This document shows, one piece after another, positions 1 to 12,705 of a DNA stretch of 64,000 nucleotides. Position 1 is the first letter of the stretch. Each line of letters opens with the position of its first letter. The notes beneath the pieces are model-generated. The model was not told where the DNA came from. It saw only the letters and a list, made by a program, of their open reading frames with translations, and made no database searches. The position numbers and the translations under genes are program-made. The stretch is from Sycon ciliatum (lineage: Eukaryota > Porifera > Calcarea > Leucosolenida > Sycettidae), in NCBI RefSeq assembly GCF_964019385.1, contig NC_088645.1, forward strand, positions 11,952,369 through 12,016,368. Reading direction: 5' to 3'.

Positions 1-2042
1 GCCTTCTCTTGAACAGACAGCTAGCCCCGGCCCCTTGCCCTTGGCCTTGTACAGTCATGACTCAGTCATGGTGTTCCGTAGACCATGGTAGACTGTAGTG
101 TACTAGTAGTGTGGACCACGGACAGACGGGTCATGGTGATGCGCGGGGGTCCGGAGTGGCCTGCCTGGCTTGGGCCGGAGTCCGGAGGCCGAGGTGGCTA
201 CTCGTAGATCTACATGTACATGTCCATGATCTACTGACTTCTGCCTACTGGTAGACCCGGGCCGCGGGTCTATAAAAACAAAAAATATGGAGACCAGGTG
301 CGAACAATGGAGAAAGCAATGCATGTGTCACTCTGTGGTTGAGGTCGAGAAGCAGTTTACGGAGCTGAGAGTGAGCATGGTGAGAGGGAGACAGAAAAAA
401 ACTGAAATGTGAAAGGCCGTCACAAGTGGTACTAGTACTGGTAGTGCTATGTACATGTAGATCTACATGGTAAATTATTTATTATTTTTATGGCTTGTGA
501 AGTAAAGTAACATTAGTTGTGTAGATCTCGCCATAATGCATGTGAACCATTTTTGCAATGGTGACAGGAAGAGAGTTACTTACTTGTTGTTGCTCTGTAC
601 CTGTGACGTGTCCGGGCGTTTGAGTTGACTGTTAACAATACATGTTGTCAGTGTTGAGACTTTACAGTTTACTTCTTACCTACTACTAGTACTACTAAGT
701 ACTAGTAGCAGTACTCACACTCACTCATACCAGTCATCATGCCTTCATGGTCATGACTCCCTATGCTGCACATAGATACTGGCAAAAGGCAAACGCCATT
801 TGCACACCGCCCTCTTGCCACAAAATTATTTGCTTGCTTGTTGCAGCGCCATTGCGACCTCAAAATCTTGACACTGCACTGAGATGGGTTCAGACGCTGC
901 AGATCATGGCTGGAAAGTGGAATATTCCAGTACAGCCGTCAGCATGCGTTCTGGTCGGGAGACGCGCTCTTGTTTACAATCGTTCCGTCTCGTCGACGAC
1001 TCGCGAAAAATAATAGTGCCAAGGGCCTTTGGATGGTAGCTGATGATTTGCATTTCAATACCGTTGCCGAAGCTGTTCACCACTATCCGAATCACCGCGC
1101 CTTGGCGAGGAGTCCAGCCGGCATTCCAAGCCCGTGCCGATAACACCACGGACGTATCGATGATAGCTATCGAGTAATTCTGCCAAACGAACGTTTGGAC
1201 CAAGTTTCATTGGTACATGTACTCTGGCGAAGTTAGTTCGTTTGGGTAGGAGCTGGGATCTTCGTGGTGGCCGTCCAGCAGCACCTGTACACGCATTCTA
1301 GCTAGCCCAGCACATCAACGCGGCCGTGCTGAACATTCCGGATTGCCTCCGAAGCGGAGAGCAGACCCGGAACGGCGGAGTCCGCTGTTCGACCGGGCTG
1401 AGCGACACCGGTGCTGATCCGGCAAGATGCCCGCCACTGACGCGCTGGTAAGAGCGAGTTTACGAAGAAAGATCTATCTCCCACATAATTGCTCACAATA
1501 GGACCATTCGCAATACGGTTTCGTGTAGTTGTTTCTGTGCCTTGCACTAAGGCGTCACATGAATTCAAACATTCGTCCCTTCGGCGAGGCTTGGTTGTGA
1601 GCCACACTGTATACCATGGTGTACATGTAGATAAACAACACAGTCAAGTAATTGTTCTGTCAGAAACGAACCATCGAAACGATCATACCTGAGCTGGTTT
1701 GAATGTGAGCGTAATAGCGTCGGTCAACTCGGTACCATGCTGGATTTGGAAAGCCTATTGCTGGCTCAGCATAGTGCAACACAAACAATACTCAATAGTA
1801 GCAGTGTATCATGATGCACAACCTCCGACAGCTGTACTAGTGACGTAGTAACTGGTGGTGTTAGTGGATATTATACCGTAACTTGTAGCTCTTTGGTCCT
1901 CTTTCTTCATTATAGATGTATGTATTTCGTGACAAAATCTGGGTGCAGCTTACATGTACTTCAGTGCGGTTTATGCTGCGGAAGATGGTATTAAATTTGT
2001 ATGATTGTGCACCTGTACACGTGTGGTTCACTATCTTTACAG
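1..2042. other. Non-coding 5' region before the first recognised ankyrin exon
   Basis: I see no convincing exon here. Short open frames exist on both strands at about 750-1200 and 1300-1690, but they overlap each other antisense and show no family motif. Bases 1844-1908 match the right half of the small repeat at 38845-39015. The missing promoter and start-codon exon of the downstream ankyrin/SH3 gene should lie here or further upstream. Confidence 0.5.
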
Positions 2043-5000
2043 CAACAACAGTTGCAGCAGGCATGCAAGGAAGGCAATGTAGCCAAAGTGCAGGAGCTCG
2101 TACGCATTCCCGAAATCAAGGTGGACTTCCCAGATCAGGTAGGCGCAAGCCGTTAACAAAAATTCATTTTAATACATTGTACTACGAAGTGCGGTTTGCA
2201 AGACGGACCTTAGTAAGTCGATCGATACGTTTTGGCAAAGATTGGGATGTCTGCAAATTGTACAGAGGGTACGCCAATTGAGGTACCTGGTTGGTTGGTT
2301 AGAATGTTTATTTTCAGGTCTGCAGAATGAACCGGCATTGCCGGCATTCTTGCATTGACAAGTTTTAAATTCATCCAAGCTCTCATAGAAGGACGTACTG
2401 AGTCAGTACAAGACATTTTGAATTGGGTGCATGGAGTGGTGACCAGTGGTAGTTTTGTTTTGCGTTGGCAAAGTGTGCTAGTCGGTATTGGAATTTTGAA
2501 TTGAGTGACGAATCATGAAATCTGAAATCAGTGCTGACCGCCATTTCACGCTCAGATAATTAAATGTGTGTGTGTGTGTATGTGTGTGTGTGTATGTGTG
2601 TCTGACTGTCTGTACACATATGCACGTGTGTACTACTTCGAAGTATTATACATGTACATGCATGACTATTTGTGTGTTCACGTGCATATATGCATGCTTG
2701 AATGCCTCCATGTTTGTATGGCTGCATCCGTATTTGCATGCATGACTGTGTCTTGCTCCCGGTCTCCAGAATGGATTGACGGCGCTGCAGCATGCACTGT
2801 TTCATGGCTATCACAAGGTTGCAAAGGTGCTCTTTGAAGGAAAGTCCAGCTCCAACCATCTAGCCAAGGTCGGTGTTACTGGATGCATTTCAGACACCAC
2901 TTTTGAAGATAACCTTGCCTTTGCACCTAGAACGGTTGCAGATACTGTCTATGTCATGAGTGCGTCTTGCAGTTAACAGCTCCCTGACTTCTCCTTCGTG
3001 TTCAATGAGATCATGTTCTACATGTACATGTCAACTAATACTTGGCAAATCACGGCACTCGATCGTGAAAAATGTTGAAAAAATGTTGATATTTTGTGAG
3101 GTTGAAAGTATTCAGTCAAATGATCACAAGGACTGTATTCGATTGTGGAAACTGAATCCCGATCCTCGCCGACCAGATCACTCCGATCCGACGGATACAA
3201 TCGAATGTGCTCAACTGATAATCCGTTTCAAGACCTTAGCAACCGCTTTGCTACAGCTTATCCCGTACTATTCCATGGTACATGTATCTGTACGCATTAT
3301 GGTGAACTCTTGACCTATTGCACGCATATCTGGGAGTTTTTAGTAGATACAATGCAAATGCATCCGTCGAATCCGTCGAATCCGGGTCTGTGAGGTGGGT
3401 TGACTGGATCCGAATCTGTGGGACCGGGATCCGGATTCGTACAATCGAACATGTAGGAATTTGGCGAATCCGGTTCTGGGGCCCATGGATTCGCACAATC
3501 GAACATGCTCTAGGTCTGAAGGTTGTGCCGTTACTCGTCATTTTGTAGTTATACTGGATGTCGTCATTCACTAGGTTGACTGTATGATGCAGACTCTTGT
3601 ACATCAGATTGGCAGTGATGTTCCATGCTGTACAATACTGTGATGTTAGGAACATTCTGTGGCTTGTCTATACGTGTGATTGTGACTGCAGGACGACGTT
3701 GCCCCTATCCACACTGCTGCGCTGGGAGGGTCGGTGGAGTGCGTTCGTCTTGCTGCTCAGTACGGTGCGGATCTCGACGCCGTAACAAAGGTATGTCCCT
3801 GTCCGCTTTCCATGCCAGGGCCCCTGTTTGTATCTAAGATTCTCGTGCTCTTCCCCCTCCAGTAAATATAACAGAGGTTGTCCCTGCACACCGTCCATGC
3901 CAGGGTTCATGCTGTGGTATCATCAAGTCTATGTGATGATTAGTTATATTGAAATAGAATATTGCAACGAAGGACTGAGAGAGGACGACTCGTCAGGAAA
4001 CTACCAAGGAAAAGACTGAACAGCAACAAGAGACATGCACTGTCGATTATGGGCACGGAGTACACATGCATGCATAGTATGAGTAGTATGCTGTAAGGTC
4101 GTACGCGCGTCCATGCAAGGAGATGCAGTAGCATAATAAGAAACATGAGAGTGCAAATATGTACGATGTACACGGGTACACCACACACCCCTTCTGAGAT
4201 AAACAAGCGGAACATCGGAGCTGTTTATCTCACATAAACGAGAAGGAAAATTCCGATTACACGGGTACACCACACATGCTTGTATCTTTAGGACCGGCGG
4301 AAGCAGATTTTTGATTGATCCCACCATACCATAGGCTTTCCTACTTTGTGTATGGCATAGTGCGTATACGCATGACCTCCTCAGCAGTAAACCCGCATTG
4401 GTAGCCAAACAGTTGGTCCAGCCATGGCCTGACCAACCGGACTTGTTCCGCCCCCCCCCCCCCCCCTCTCCCTGATATTGTGTTCTTCTGTCCCACGCGA
4501 CATAAGCAACAATTCGAAACGGTTGCTCGTGCACCTACTTCTTCCCATCGAAACGTGTGGAGATACTGTTCAGGAACGCCGGAATCAGTTTTTGATTGGT
4601 CCGGTAGTGTTGTGGCCTTTCATACTTTGGGTATCGAGTGCTGGTTACATATGCCCTCTATCCCTCAAACATTTTGTTGGTGGCCAAAAAGTTGGTCCGG
4701 TAATAACCTGACCAACCGGACGGGATCCGGCGGACCTGCTATTGTAGGGATGAAGGGAAGTCTGCGTCCACTCAGAGTTCCATGTTTTGTGTGATTATCA
4801 GTCACTCGGCGTGTGATGCGTGTATGGATATGAATATCAGATTGTTCTGCTGGTGAAGAACAGTGCAAGTACTTGTACTCCAGCCAGTCCAGCCATTTGA
4901 GCTGGTGAACAGCGCAGGGCGACGGGCATCCTAATGCATGCTGTATTCTGACTGTGCATCTGCTTTGAAGGAGGGACTTACTGCCCTGCACTATGCGGCA

Positions 5001-8000
5001 GACGGTCGGCCCGATGTGGCACGCGAGCTACTGGACCTGAAAGCCAAGGTTGACATCCCAACAAAGGTATGGCACGAGTCGTACATACACTGTTCTCACC
5101 CAAATGGTATCTATTGCCAAAGTTTCCAAATGTTTATATGGATGAAGTATGTCAAGAACCGTAATTTTTTTTACATTTAGCTAGCGTCTAGCATTGCCCT
5201 GGTAAGGAGTGTGTCACGCCGAGGGGAAGTTTGATGCCCATTGGCAACCGAACAAAGAATAGTGATCTCGAAGAAATCCAATGTGTTCTGTGCATTGAGT
5301 GAAGGCATAATTTGTTGGCTGCACATACCGTCTCTTGCTGGCCTTCTTACTCCCATCATCATAGAATCGAGAGAACTACCGTGTCACACGAATGGCAGAT
5401 CACACCACAGGATTCACAAATATTCCTGTTTACGTTGGTTACTTTGTAATGTTGGTGTTATCACTTGCAGCACATTGGATACACGCCACTCCACAAGGCG
5501 ACGTTCGGTGGTCACGTGGAGATTGTCGAGCTGCTGCTCGACGCCAATGCCAATGTGCACAGTCAGAATATCGTAAGTCGTCCACCGACCTCTTTTCAGC
5601 AAGATTCTCTCCAAGTAATGCTTAGTGGTGGAGTATTGCTGGCTATAAGCGAGGGTCCCTGGTGCAAGTACTCATGGTGACAGTCGGGCTTTCACTGTTT
5701 GCAACTTTGCCTCGAACTAATGAGCGGAACAGTGCTATAAAGTGTTGTGAGAGATGCAGTTTTACCCTCAAGGAAACAACCACGTCAAATGCTCTACCAG
5801 GGTCGTCGGAAGGTATTTTAGTGTGCTACCGTCAGCCATCTGAAGTACAATTGACTCATGGGGGAGGGGTGGCGGAGCCGGACGTTTTGAAAATCTAGCG
5901 CCCAGATCAATGCATTTTTGTATTCACGGGATACCCGGGGCAAAAGGTGGTACGGTCAATACTGTAGTGACCGTACCGTGTCCGGCGCCCCTGTCTGCCT
6001 TGGTTTGGTGAATGTCCCAGGAACTACTGCTGGTGTCTTACTTAAGGATAGTGAAACCCCTGAATGCACAGCATGTTGGTGTGTGTAGACCGGTGGCTGT
6101 TGTCCATTATGCACACTGAGAGCAGTTGATCAGCACCTATGGACACCCGCAGCTCATGATCTACAAACTCAAATGTTCTGGTACTTAAACCAGCCACGGG
6201 ATATTGCTGCTATATCATCCTGTTGTTCATGAAAGTCATCCAGCCAACTTGTGGCAGCTCAGGCCTTGTGCTAATACCAAACAAATGATGCAGGTATTGT
6301 GGTATAGCGATGGCTTGCGCATTGAGTGTTGTTCATGTCGCCGGAGAATCTCTGTGACGCTTGCCATTCCCATGTGTATTCTCTTACTTCTGTTGTTTCT
6401 TTATCTTTATTTTCTCTCCTCTCCTTTCACTCTCTCCTCTCATCACCCCCCCCCCCCCCTCTCTCCCTCTTGTGCTCTCTTTCTCTTCACTCGCTGATAG
6501 AATGGCAACACGGCTCTACATGTGGCATGTCGTGAGGGCTATGTCAACGTAGCGCAAGTTCTGGTTGACAGCGGCGCCACACTCCAGGCAAAGAACAAGG
6601 TAGAGTTTCTGTCGCCTTACAATATATGCCATAGCTTCCAATCTTACAATATATGCCATAGCTTCCAATCTTACAATATATGCCATAGCTTCCAATCTTA
6701 CAATATATGCCATAGCTTCCAATCTTGCTATACAAACCAATGTACCATAATCGTTAGTGTTTTGAGCGGAACCAGTACACTCAAGTAGAGTGATGCCAAA
6801 TAAAATTTTGACGTTAATACACTGTCTGTGGAGCCGTGGCGACTGAAAAGACATCAACTGAATGGGACTGAAAGTGGTAGCGATGGCGGTACGGCAGGCT
6901 CAGCCGGCCAATGTTCTCGGCTTCAGCTTCAGTTCTCGGCTTCAGCATCTTCAGCACTTCTACATTATGTGTGTGCCACAACTGTACCATTCGTCCATAC
7001 ATGCATACGTATGATCTACGGTGCTGCTGCTCAATGCCATCCTATCGCGTGAGCCATGTTTGTGCTCGGCACCAGTTCACATCCGAGTGTTTGCAGGTCT
7101 AGGGATGCACCTTACCCGGCATAGCATTCCTTTGCTTGATCGGATTTCATTGAGCGGCACTGTAACATTAATAGACTTGGCACATGCCTGTCAATTCTGA
7201 TATTGATTTTGATGATGTGGATGAGTATCACATGACTTCTAATACCTCAATGTCTGGTTTTGCTGTGCTTCATGCGTGCTACACACAGGGTGGCAAGACT
7301 CCCCGGCAGCTGGCCGAGGAAGATCGTCAGCTGGAAGTCCTCAGCTGGGTGGACAGTCTCTCATCAGAACGTACGTTGTGTGGCTTGATCGAAGAATAAA
7401 AAAGTTTGTGTCACACATGTTTTGACCATTCACAAAAATGAACAGAACGAAAACTGAGATCTGCCGACCAGAAATGGAGCATATGTGTCGATACAAGTCA
7501 AGTCCAGCCTGCTTGGCCAGGAGATCCAGGACTGGTTTCCTATTTTGCATAAATATGGTGCCTCCAAGCACACATTCAGCTTGAATGTCTTTCACAGGGT
7601 ATACCCTGTATGAATTTCAAGTTTGGTGTGCTGTGCGCACGTGTAATTGTTTCGTGCAGAGATATCAGTAAACATGTCGATAATAGCATTATTGGTTTTA
7701 CTGGATACTCGTCACACATATTGGCGGCTGATTCTCGCTTAAAGCATTTCAAATTTTCAATGAAGATTGTTTTGGTTACATGACAGAGAAAAGCATCTGT
7801 TGGGTAATCTGGGTGCTTCTGGTGCTGTCTGCCTCACTGCTACTGTGTGTGTTGCTGGTGCAGATGGACCAATGGAACTGGTGTGTGCGATTGAGGACTG
7901 TATGGGTGGAGGCATCGACAACCATCTCTCCTTCAAAGAGGTATGGGTCTAGAGGACGGGAAGCAAGTGAATAATTGCCATTGAAGCCATGCATGCAGCT

Positions 8001-10175
8001 GAGTTAGAACAGAGGCAGCGATTTGCCGCTCTGATAGCTGTGAATGCAAGGAGTGCAGAATTGGTGACAAGTGTGACTATCTGACATGTGTTTGAGACTT
8101 GTGCCGGCTTGCAGTCATAATCAGGCTCGGAACTACAGGGGGAGGGGTGGAGGGACAGAAGTGGTACGATCCCTACTTTAGTGACTATAGCTTGCCCCCC
8201 CCCCCCTGCTACCGTTTTGATAGGTTAGGGCGTCATTAAGCATGGCTATATTCGGAAAATATGGCTGGACAGCAAAACCTGTCAAGGCGACCACTCGGAT
8301 AAGGCGACAACCTGTCCCAGAAGACCACTGCAGCCAGGACCAAGGGATGCTATTTCCAGTCAAATGGCACTGGATAAGGAGACCACCTGCTTACAGAGAC
8401 CACACTTTGAATGTCCCTTGAGTAGTCGACTTAGACAGGCTTCACTGTGTTTGGAACTTTGCCGACAGTGTTGTGTATTTTTTATTTTATTTTTTATTTA
8501 TTTATTTCACTCAACTCGTGGTCCATGACCAATTGGCACGCAAAGTGCGAGAGAGGGGTGACAGCCAACCACGGCAAGAAAAGAAAAGAAAAGAAAGGAA
8601 AGGAATAAAGAAAAAGAGAAGAAAGAAGGATAGACAAGAATCCAGCAAGGAGATCCTATCGTACCATCGTACTACATTATGCGATCGGAGTAATTGTAAG
8701 CTGGAGACAGGCACACATGCAGTTGGACTGATCTGGACTGTTATTGTTGTTGATGCGGCCCTGTTCATTACGTTATGTTATGCAGGGCGACTTTATCACC
8801 GTTGTCAAGAAGCCGTACGAAGACTGGTGGATTGGAAAAGTTGGCGACGGGCCGGAAGGCATGTTCTGTATTCTGATGGTGGATACTCGGCCGCTAGGTG
8901 AGCAAGAAATGATTAAGTGCCTGCAATACAATGCGCTGAGTGGAGCTGTCTAATGGCATGTTGTGCATGTGTCAGTTTATCATGGCCTTCAGGGTTTCAT
9001 AGGAAACAACAACGGCGAGAGATACCTAGAGATATGGAGAGATATTCTGTCTGATGATTGTTTCACGCGAAACTCTGAGCAACGACGGAAAAGAACTTGG
9101 TTGAGACATTGCTGTGTGATCATTGTATTACTGGCTCTGTCCACTGGACGTAAAGCGCTATATGCAGCCTGAGGACCTTAGACAACTGTCTAGAGATACC
9201 TAGACATACTTAGAGATATGTAGAGATACCTAGGGATACTTAAATACCTAGAGATGCCTAGACATAACTATAGCGGCCGATACAACGAATTCATTCTATG
9301 GGATCTTGTTACGTTCATAATTTTCCTGACAGCTGCACAAAAAATGCAGTTTTCAGCCCAATTTAGGGCGCGTTCGAATTGTCTTCATCAACTGTTCAAA
9401 CAAATTTTATAAAGAGATTAGTTGAAGTGCCCCAATAGAACGGTTTCTATCATTTTAGAGTTTTTCAGTGGAATTGTCATGGCGATGATGACGTCCGATC
9501 AGATTGACCATCTCCACGTACTACGTGACGTAGCTATTCCAAACTCTTCGAAATTAATCCACCTCTCCCATCGGGTGAGGTTGTGGAGTTTCGAGGAGCT
9601 TCGTTTTTCTGAAGAGCCCAATAAGGCCACCTCTTCAGAAAAACGAAACTCCTCGAAAAGTCAAAGAGTGACAATTCGAACGCGCCCTTAGTCTATTACC
9701 TTTTTTGTCATGAGCCAAAATAGGAATTGAATTTGGACGCTTGGCAGGAACATCAGCAGTAGCAAACTGGCAATGGAAAGCGCGATTGGAAACTTTCAAT
9801 GGTGCTCTCTGGAGGATGTACCCAGTGTGCTGACAGTGCTCAACACCGCGGAGGCAGAGCGTAATACAAAACAACAAGGACAATCAAGGCTTGTTTGCTG
9901 CTACTACAAGTTCCATGCTCTGGCAATCACCAGGCAACAATGGTGCTCTTCTGTATTCTGTTTGCTACTTAGATCCAAGTGAGGGTATTGTTACCCCGGA
10001 CATGGTTGCAGAGCAGGAGGCATCGAAGGGTCGAGTGTGCCGTGAAACAGACAAACTCATGGGTCAGGCATCAACAACAGTAGCGCTACGCCAGGAACTG
10101 CAGAAGATCAACACAATGCCCATGCTAACGGATAAGGTGAGAACCGCGGTGTGTGCACGTGTGTGTGAGAGAGAG

Positions 10176-10209
<34 letters not shown>

Positions 10210-10213
10210 TGTG

Positions 10214-10257
<44 letters not shown>

Positions 10258-12662
10258 TGTGTGTGTGCGTGTGCGTGTGTGCACTTACATGCATGTGTGT
10301 GTTCAGGCAATGGACTATTCTTGGCTAGATTAACTCTTGTGTAATCAATGGTGCTATCCAAGCCTACTAGTAAACAGTATGGCTTGTGTGTGCGTGTGTA
10401 CTTGTCTCCATATGCAAAGCATGCATGGTGGTGCTATTCACTGAACCTCTGTTGTGCGATCGTATTCTCTGCTTCAGGCCTCTGGTTACGACAAAGTACC
10501 GGACCTCGCCACCGATGCCAGGAAGAAGTACAGCGCCATCAAAGCACAGCTTGCAGCACAGGTAAGGTGTCAGTTTGCTGACTACTACCGTGTTGATCTG
10601 GTATTCACAAATGACAGTGTGCTGCAGCAGTAGACTCATCCCGGTTTCGGAGGACCATGTTATTTGTACTGTGTACTGTCTGAAGTGATACCTTTACTCA
10701 ATACTTGACAATGGCCAGAAGGCAGTGCAGTATTTACATTCGTTCATCTGATTATGATGAGTCCTGAACTCTTAGTTGTTCAACTTCCAGTTCAACTTCA
10801 AACTTCAAGTTTTTTGGTCAAGTTAGGCCGTCGGAATGAGAGTTCAGCTAACATCTCGTTTGTTTTTTCCTGTAGTGCTAATGGCATGATGTTCCGTTCT
10901 GTTCATAATTGCGCTGTCCATAGGAAAGGTGATTGCTCCCCACATCAGAGCTCGTGCTTTTCCGCCGGCTTGACTTGACACTTGACTCTGGTGCGGGGAG
11001 CAAACACCGTCACCTATGAAATTATCGCCAAAGTCGCTACAGTCACGTTCGCGTATAACGACACTCGGCGGGGCATCAGAACAGTGTCCTTATACCCCAA
11101 GTCTCATTATCTGTATTACAGTTACAGTAAAACCTGTAACTAACGACCACCCCTTGGTGCCCGGAAAAGTGGTCTTTAGTGGCAGGTGGTCTTTAGTTAA
11201 AGGTTTGCACCGCGTGACCATATATGGATCCCATTATATGATATGTATGTCAGAATGCAGATAATACAATCCCCCACCACTTGCGCACTGACATTCTTCT
11301 TTCAGATCACACAATGCGTGGAGAGAGAGAAAATCAAGTTTTATTGCAGACATTAAATTCAGCTCCTACTTCTGAAGCCAGGAGTCAAGAGTTCCCTGTT
11401 GAAGCTTCTCTTTGCGCTGGGCTTCAAGTTTGTTCATGAAGGCACCAAGTTTCTCTACATCCATTGCCATGGTAGACAAGCCACGCTGCAACGTAAACTG
11501 TTGCAATGTTGAGATGCAGGACAGTGCTTCTTTGCCGGATACTTCTCTGACTTCTGTGGACTCAGTGTGACCTGGTGACTGAGCTGTGTGATTGCACTTC
11601 GACAGAGAGCCGCTCAGTCTTAGTTTCTCCTTCGAGTAGTAACATCGATCAAAGAGCGCTTTGGATGCGCTCTCCAAGACGTTTCCTATCATGTTTGTTC
11701 TTGACAGCACTTGAAATTATGACAGGTGTAGTGCAGTCCACACTGATTCCACAGTCAAAATGAGACTGCGTTCATTTGTCCAGCTGTCGTATCGAAACAG
11801 TCCTTTCAGGACCATGGAAAATCATCAACATTTCGAGAAGGAGCTTCGAGCAATGTTTGATTTCCTACATCGAGGTCGCTAGTTACGGGTCAAAATTCGA
11901 CATTGGGACAAGAAAAGGCGGTCGCTGGTCGCGTTCAGCAGGTAGTCGCTAGTCACAGTGCATTTTGAATGTGAGACCGTCCGTGCCTGACAAAGTGGTC
12001 TGTAGTACCAGGCCGGTCGCTAGTCACGGTGGTCGTTACTTACAAGTTTTACTGTAGATGGGACTTTGCTCTGGGCGTGGCAATTCTGTCGTTATTCGCG
12101 AATTGTCGTTACAGTCAACTTCGCTAATAACGACTGCGGATATAACGACAATTCGCGAATAACGACAGAATTTCCATGCCCAGAGCAAAGTCACATCCCA
12201 TTGTTATACATATAATGAGACTTCGGGTACAACGACACTTCGCGAATAAGGACACCTTTTTGATGCCTCGCCGAGTGTCGTTATAAGCAAAGTTGACTGT
12301 ATATCCGCAGTCGTTATTAGCAAAGTTGACTGTAGTTGCTTTGTCCATAGGAAAGACGATTGCTCTCCACATCAGAGCTCATGCTTTTCTGCCAACTAAT
12401 TACTTGACTTGACAATTCACTCCGGTGCGGGGAGCAAACACCTTTTTCCTATGAAATTATCACCGAAGTCGTTACCACTATCTAATCCCTGTGTGTTGTT
12501 CACCTGTTTACAGGACAAAGGGCCTGGCGTAGCGGCAGGAAGCGTGAACACCCTCGGCAAGGAGCTGGTCTTGTCGGCCATGCAGTCACACGAACGACAA
12601 AGCAGCAAGCTGCGAGAGAGGGTAAGTCCGTCAGACATGTGCTTGTGCGCTTGTGCGCACGT

Positions 12663-12705
<43 letters not shown>

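Larger units (their letters stand above)
10914..12474. mobile_element. Nested DNA-transposon complex
   Basis: Two direct copies of a ~120-bp sequence (10914-11036 and 12342-12474; shared phrases GTCCATAGGAAAG, CACATCAGAGCTC and GGGGAGCAAACAC) flank the region. Inside, a left arm from about 11038 (ATAACGACACTCGGC) pairs with a right arm near 12206-12312. That palindromic Tigger-type MITE is split at a TA by the Tigger element 11125-12054. A further pair of ATAACGAC arms meets near 12110-12200. The likely order of events is MITE first, Tigger later, with the flanking repeats as an older host. The intron is otherwise non-coding. Confidence 0.75.

Noticed and set aside
904-1203. Overlapping sense and antisense frames near 750-1200 as a first exon of the ankyrin/SH3 gene
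   Set aside because: No donor in the right phase to join the exon at 2043, and no ankyrin-like sequence.
4001-4534. 177-codon minus-strand frame
   Set aside because: Runs through the poly-C tract and MITE copy 1, opposite to the ankyrin/SH3 gene; no coding signal.
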